64,000 nt of DNA from Dawidia cretensis (lineage in GTDB: Bacteria > Bacteroidota > Bacteroidia > Cytophagales > Cyclobacteriaceae). Positions 61,777 to 64,000 of this stretch are shown piece by piece. A model generated the notes under the pieces. It saw nothing but the letters and a program-made list of their open reading frames with translations, was not told the origin of the DNA and made no database searches. Both the position numbers and the translations under genes were made by a program. The DNA lies in the NCBI RefSeq assembly GCF_018598175.1, contig NZ_JAHESE010000030.1, forward strand, positions 32,590-96,589, read 5' to 3'. How positions within the stretch are numbered: position 1 is the stretch's first letter; each line of letters opens with the position of its first letter.

Positions 61777-62421
61777 ATGAACAAAGAATCTGAAACCGAA
61801 TTAATATCGTTATCTACTAATCTAGGAGAGGCGGCGTTAGACAGCCTATTAAAAGATGGATTATTTAAGGACATTCCAGTTATTGGCTCGTTGCTCTCGA
61901 TTGGTAAGCTTACAAAATCCGTCTGTGATATCCTGCTCCTAAAAAGGATATTGATTTTTATCAATGAGTTGCATATTAAAGATCAACGTGACATCGATGA
62001 GCTTAAGGAAAAGTATTTCAAAGATGAAGATTTTCAGGAGATCGGATCTAAGATTCTATTTTTACTGGAAAGAGCGGACGATGCAAAAAAAATTGGATGG
62101 CAGGCTAAGTTGTTTAGGATCTATTTAGACGGAAAGATCTCCAAATCGAAGTATATGCGACTGAGTTCACTCATCGCAAATTCTTTTGCCCCAGATGCTG
62201 AACAAATTTCAATTTTCCTGAACAAGAAGTCAATTACTAGTAACAACGGACGAATTGATCATTATGTATTAGAGCATCTCTTCTCAATTGGCCTTATTAG
62301 CAATGCAGGTTTTGATGGAGGGGATGCCGCTGGTAATAACTCGGGCGTAATTTATCAGCTAAATGATTTTGGTAAGATTTTTTTATATCAGGTTTTACGA
62401 TCACAAAATTCTCCCAATTAG
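61777..62421 (+). CDS. Helical protein with membrane-active-looking N-terminus, unknown function
   Basis: A 214-aa AT-rich gene product without a signal peptide. Residues 13-60 are amphipathic or hydrophobic (LDSLLKDGLFKDIPVIGSLL, then SIGKLTKSVCDILLLKRILI), followed by helices and a winged-helix-like C-terminus (DHYVLEHLFSIGLISNAGFD; YQLNDFGKIFLYQVL). I do not recognise a family. It is 64 bp before a membrane-protein gene on the same strand, probably its partner. The pair sits between a broken membrane protein and the tRNA genes. Confidence 0.55.
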   Translation: MNKESETELISLSTNLGEAALDSLLKDGLFKDIPVIGSLLSIGKLTKSVCDILLLKRILIFINELHIKDQRDIDELKEKYFKDEDFQEIGSKILFLLERADDAKKIGWQAKLFRIYLDGKISKSKYMRLSSLIANSFAPDAEQISIFLNKKSITSNNGRIDHYVLEHLFSIGLISNAGFDGGDAAGNNSGVIYQLNDFGKIFLYQVLRSQNSPN

Positions 62422-62485
62422 GAGAAACTAAAATACCTGAGGCCGAAGATGGACTATCGAAGTTCAAAAAAAACATATTCAACTG

Positions 62486-63118
62486 ATGAAAATATATAGT
62501 CGAATACTTGGCATTTTAGGCTTTCTAATAGTTATATCCTCAGCAATTACAGCAGCTTACTTCCTTAATTTTGAGAATATAGACATGGAGAGCCGGGTTG
62601 GCTTGTCCATTTCTTTTATTCCAATCTATATTTTTGGACACTTCATCATCCTTCATAGATTTGGGTTTCACCATAACGCTGAGTATTCAGACATACAAAA
62701 AAGAAAAATACTTGGAACATCACTATCTCTGTTCGGTTTATTAGTCGCAATTTCCTTATTACAAATAATCAATCAATTACAAGTTGAAAAGCTAAGGACC
62801 TGGCCAGAGGACTCTATCGCATACGGATTCACAGGAGAGCTAAAAACAAAATACATTGAAAAAGATCTTTACTGCCAGCTTACAATAACACGAAAGCAAC
62901 CATTTAGTCGAGATTCGCTCGAGTTCATAATAAACCTTCTCGACTCGGATGGGTTCTTAATTACATCGATAGAACCGGAGAACTATACACGAATATTAAG
63001 CGAGAATAAAAAAACTTACGCTATTGAATCCAAATTCACATCTAATGCCTTGGCATATAATTCCAGAGGATATAATAGCATACGCAAATGGTCGTTAGCT
63101 TTTAGAATTAAAAAGTGA
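62486..63118 (+). CDS. Membrane protein with three helices and a soluble C-terminus, unknown function
   Basis: A 210-aa protein with hydrophobic segments at residues 8-28 (LGILGFLIVISSAITAAYFL), 38-55 (VGLSISFIPIYIFGHFIIL) and 75-93 (LGTSLSLFGLLVAISLLQII), then about 110 residues of a beta-rich extracytoplasmic domain. No family is evident. It is probably co-transcribed with the helical protein upstream. Base composition is AT-rich compared with most of the window, which suggests acquisition from elsewhere. Confidence 0.55.
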   Translation: MKIYSRILGILGFLIVISSAITAAYFLNFENIDMESRVGLSISFIPIYIFGHFIILHRFGFHHNAEYSDIQKRKILGTSLSLFGLLVAISLLQIINQLQVEKLRTWPEDSIAYGFTGELKTKYIEKDLYCQLTITRKQPFSRDSLEFIINLLDSDGFLITSIEPENYTRILSENKKTYAIESKFTSNALAYNSRGYNSIRKWSLAFRIKK

Positions 63119-63230
63119 AGATGTTGGGTAAATCATCCACTACTTTATACTGTGAAATGGGTTTACCTAAGCAAGACGTGTAAAAGAACAGCCGCAAGGC
63201 GGATACCGAACAGGAATTATCGAACACAAA

Positions 63231-63262
63231 AAAGCCTGAAATCAGTTCAGATTCCAGGCTTT
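63231..63262 (-). terminator. Terminator of tRNA-Glu
   Basis: AAAGCCTG (63231-63238) pairs with CAGGCTTT (63255-63262) and the stem continues inward with an internal mismatch. A T-run follows on the reverse strand, directly after the tRNA-Glu gene. Confidence 0.8.
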
Positions 63263-63271
63263 TAGTCTAAG

Positions 63272-63343
63272 TAGTCCGTACGGGAATCGAACCCGTGTTA
63301 CCAGAATGAAAATCTGGTGTCCTAACCCCTAGACGAACGGACC
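63272..63343 (-). tRNA. tRNA-Glu (anticodon TTC)
   Basis: A 72-nt cloverleaf reads on the reverse strand. The acceptor stem is GGTCCGT with ACGGACT, the anticodon loop ATTTTCA carries TTC, and the T-arm is CGGGTTCGATTCCCG. CCA is not encoded. A terminator follows. Confidence 0.93.
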
Positions 63344-63410
63344 GTGTTCGTTTGATACTCTACCTCACCCCTACAAATTAGTGTCAGCGTAAGAGCGAGT
63401 GTGAAGAAAA

Positions 63411-63456
63411 AAACAGAGTGATTGTGCTCGCTTTCGCTCTCACACTCACTCTGTTT
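63411..63456 (-). terminator. Terminator of tRNA-Met
   Basis: AAACAGAGTGA (63411-63421) pairs perfectly with TCACTCTGTTT (63446-63456), followed by a T-run on the reverse strand just after tRNA-Met. Additional GAGCGAGTGTGA-like repeats nearby allow alternative pairing. Confidence 0.75.
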
Positions 63457-63460
63457 TCTG

Positions 63461-63534
63461 TAGCGCGGGGGAGAGTTGAACCCCCGACCTTTGGGTTATG
63501 AATCCAACGCTCTAACCACCTGAGCTACCGCGCC
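63461..63534 (-). tRNA. tRNA-Met (anticodon CAT), elongator type
   Basis: A 74-nt cloverleaf on the reverse strand: acceptor GGCGCGG with CCGCGCT, D-arm GCTCAGGTGGTTAGAGC, loop TTCATAA with CAT, T-arm GGGGGTTCAACTCTCCCCC. The first pair is G-C (not the mismatch of an initiator), so it is elongator Met; tRNA-Ile2, which also has CAT, is less likely. Confidence 0.9.
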
Positions 63535-63686
63535 ATTTTTTCCTTCTAATGGTTCAGGAGTGCCCTGATCCATTTTTTGGGAGCGCAAACATACAAAGTA
63601 GTCTCCAAATTCCAACAATTTGGGCGATTTTGTTTCAAAAAACCGAACATCAGCCTGTCGGGATGATAGCACTCCAATAGCAATTA

Positions 63687-63719
63687 AGTACGGCTTTAGT
63701 ACGGCTTAAGTAGGGCTTT
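63687..63719. repeat. Three tandem 11-bp repeats
   Basis: AGTACGGCTTT, AGTACGGCTTA and AGTAGGGCTTT stand head to tail in the spacer between mgsA and tRNA-Met. They differ from each other at one or two positions. The spacing of one helical turn suggests a protein-binding array; alternatively a slipped-strand repeat. Confidence 0.6.
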
Positions 63720-63773
63720 ACCATGAAGCATCCCCCCGATCGATTATCCCGGCCGGAACAGATCGCAACCAAC

Positions 63774-64000
63774 CTACAGCGGCCGGTTGTTGTACTCCGT
63801 GAAGTCCGGAACGCCCCGGGTGTATCCATCCAAAAATATGGGTGATGAGAACAGCAGGTCCGCGGTGGCGCGGTTGCAGGCCATGGGAATGTTCCATACG
63901 ACGGCCAGGCGTAGCAGCGCTTTGATGTCGGGGTCGTGGGGTAGCCGGGCCCGGGGGTCCCAGAAGAAGATCAGGGCCGCGATGCGCCCGTCGGCGATTA
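63774..64000 (-). CDS. mgsA: Methylglyoxal synthase, C-terminal part (runs off the window)
   Basis: The last 74 codons of a reverse-strand gene are present. They read [20 protein letters not shown], then [20 protein letters not shown] and [13 protein letters not shown], the signature of methylglyoxal synthase. The enzyme turns dihydroxyacetone phosphate into methylglyoxal and phosphate, a bypass of lower glycolysis. The phosphate-binding and catalytic Asp residues lie in the missing N-terminus. The C-terminus ends EYNNRPL. Confidence 0.9.
   Translation of the reverse strand, partial: IADGRIAALIFFWDPRARLPHDPDIKALLRLAVVWNIPMACNRATADLLFSSPIFLDGYTRGVPDFTEYNNRPL

Noticed and set aside
63411-63456. 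Possible attachment site between the tRNA genes
   Set aside because: The repeats there are best explained as the terminator of tRNA-Met; no duplicate of a tRNA 3' end was seen at the other side of the AT-rich cluster.

Overview
The window is chromosomal DNA of a Bacteroidota bacterium, most likely a soil or freshwater member of the Cytophagales. The evidence is the gene repertoire: large two-domain FtsX/MacB-type permeases, WG-repeat proteins, DUF1080 and PVC-type haem proteins, two-component-regulator propellers, many lipoproteins, and -7 boxes of the form TAnnTTTG. GC content is near 50% over most of the window. It falls visibly in a few blocks: about 13.5-14.5, 29.9-31.6, 45.1-49.1, 55.8-57.8 and above all 60.6-63.1 kb. 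There is no CRISPR array, prophage or complete insertion sequence.

Layout. 0-6.3 kb: start of a NADAR gene cut by the edge, a secreted epoxide hydrolase, AraC regulator plus PD40 propeller, M28 peptidase, and a lone DUF262/DUF1524 nuclease of the GmrSD type. 6.5-13.1 kb: lipoprotein, DUF2306 membrane protein, aldo/keto reductase, two AraC regulators, WG-repeat protein. 13.1-21.0 kb: VOC protein, exonuclease III, a BlaI/BlaR1 pair with a twin operator, a scrambled stretch of gene fragments, DUF4386, DUF2200, and an Old Yellow Enzyme divergent from an AraC gene. 21.0-31.6 kb: SDR/HxlR divergent pair, duplicated tiny lipoproteins, another AraC gene, ICMT-like methyltransferase, TPR lipoprotein, GH20 hexosaminidase, and a four-gene ArsR operon. 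32-42 kb: secreted ricin-lectin protein, SGNH-SGNH-MBOAT acylation cluster, FKBP isomerase, OafA-like acyltransferase. 42.7-47.6 kb: two convergent large permeases. 47.6-55.6 kb: RibD-like reductase, a frameshifted secreted protein, a large haem-containing dehydrogenase with a DUF1080 partner and a dead sulfatase, and a TPR/response-regulator hybrid. 55.8-63.1 kb: small unknown genes with transposase and hydrolase debris, a propeller lipoprotein, and an AT-rich membrane-protein cluster. 63.2-64.0 kb: tRNA-Glu, tRNA-Met, and the 3' end of mgsA.

How genes work together. The window is rich in local regulator/target units: BlaI-BlaR1, HxlR-SDR, AraC-OYE, and the ArsR operon. Several have operators or promoters that can be read directly. 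Exported glycan-acting proteins recur (GH20, ricin/DUF5005, DUF1080 plus haem dehydrogenase, MBOAT/SGNH), which fits a saprophyte handling polysaccharides. Gene decay is frequent: I found fragments of a DUF6268 protein, cupin, sulfatase, IS21 transposase and BAAT-type hydrolase, plus three genes that look frameshifted or stopped. The most promising place for an undescribed system is the AT-rich cluster at 60.6-63.1 kb next to the tRNA genes.
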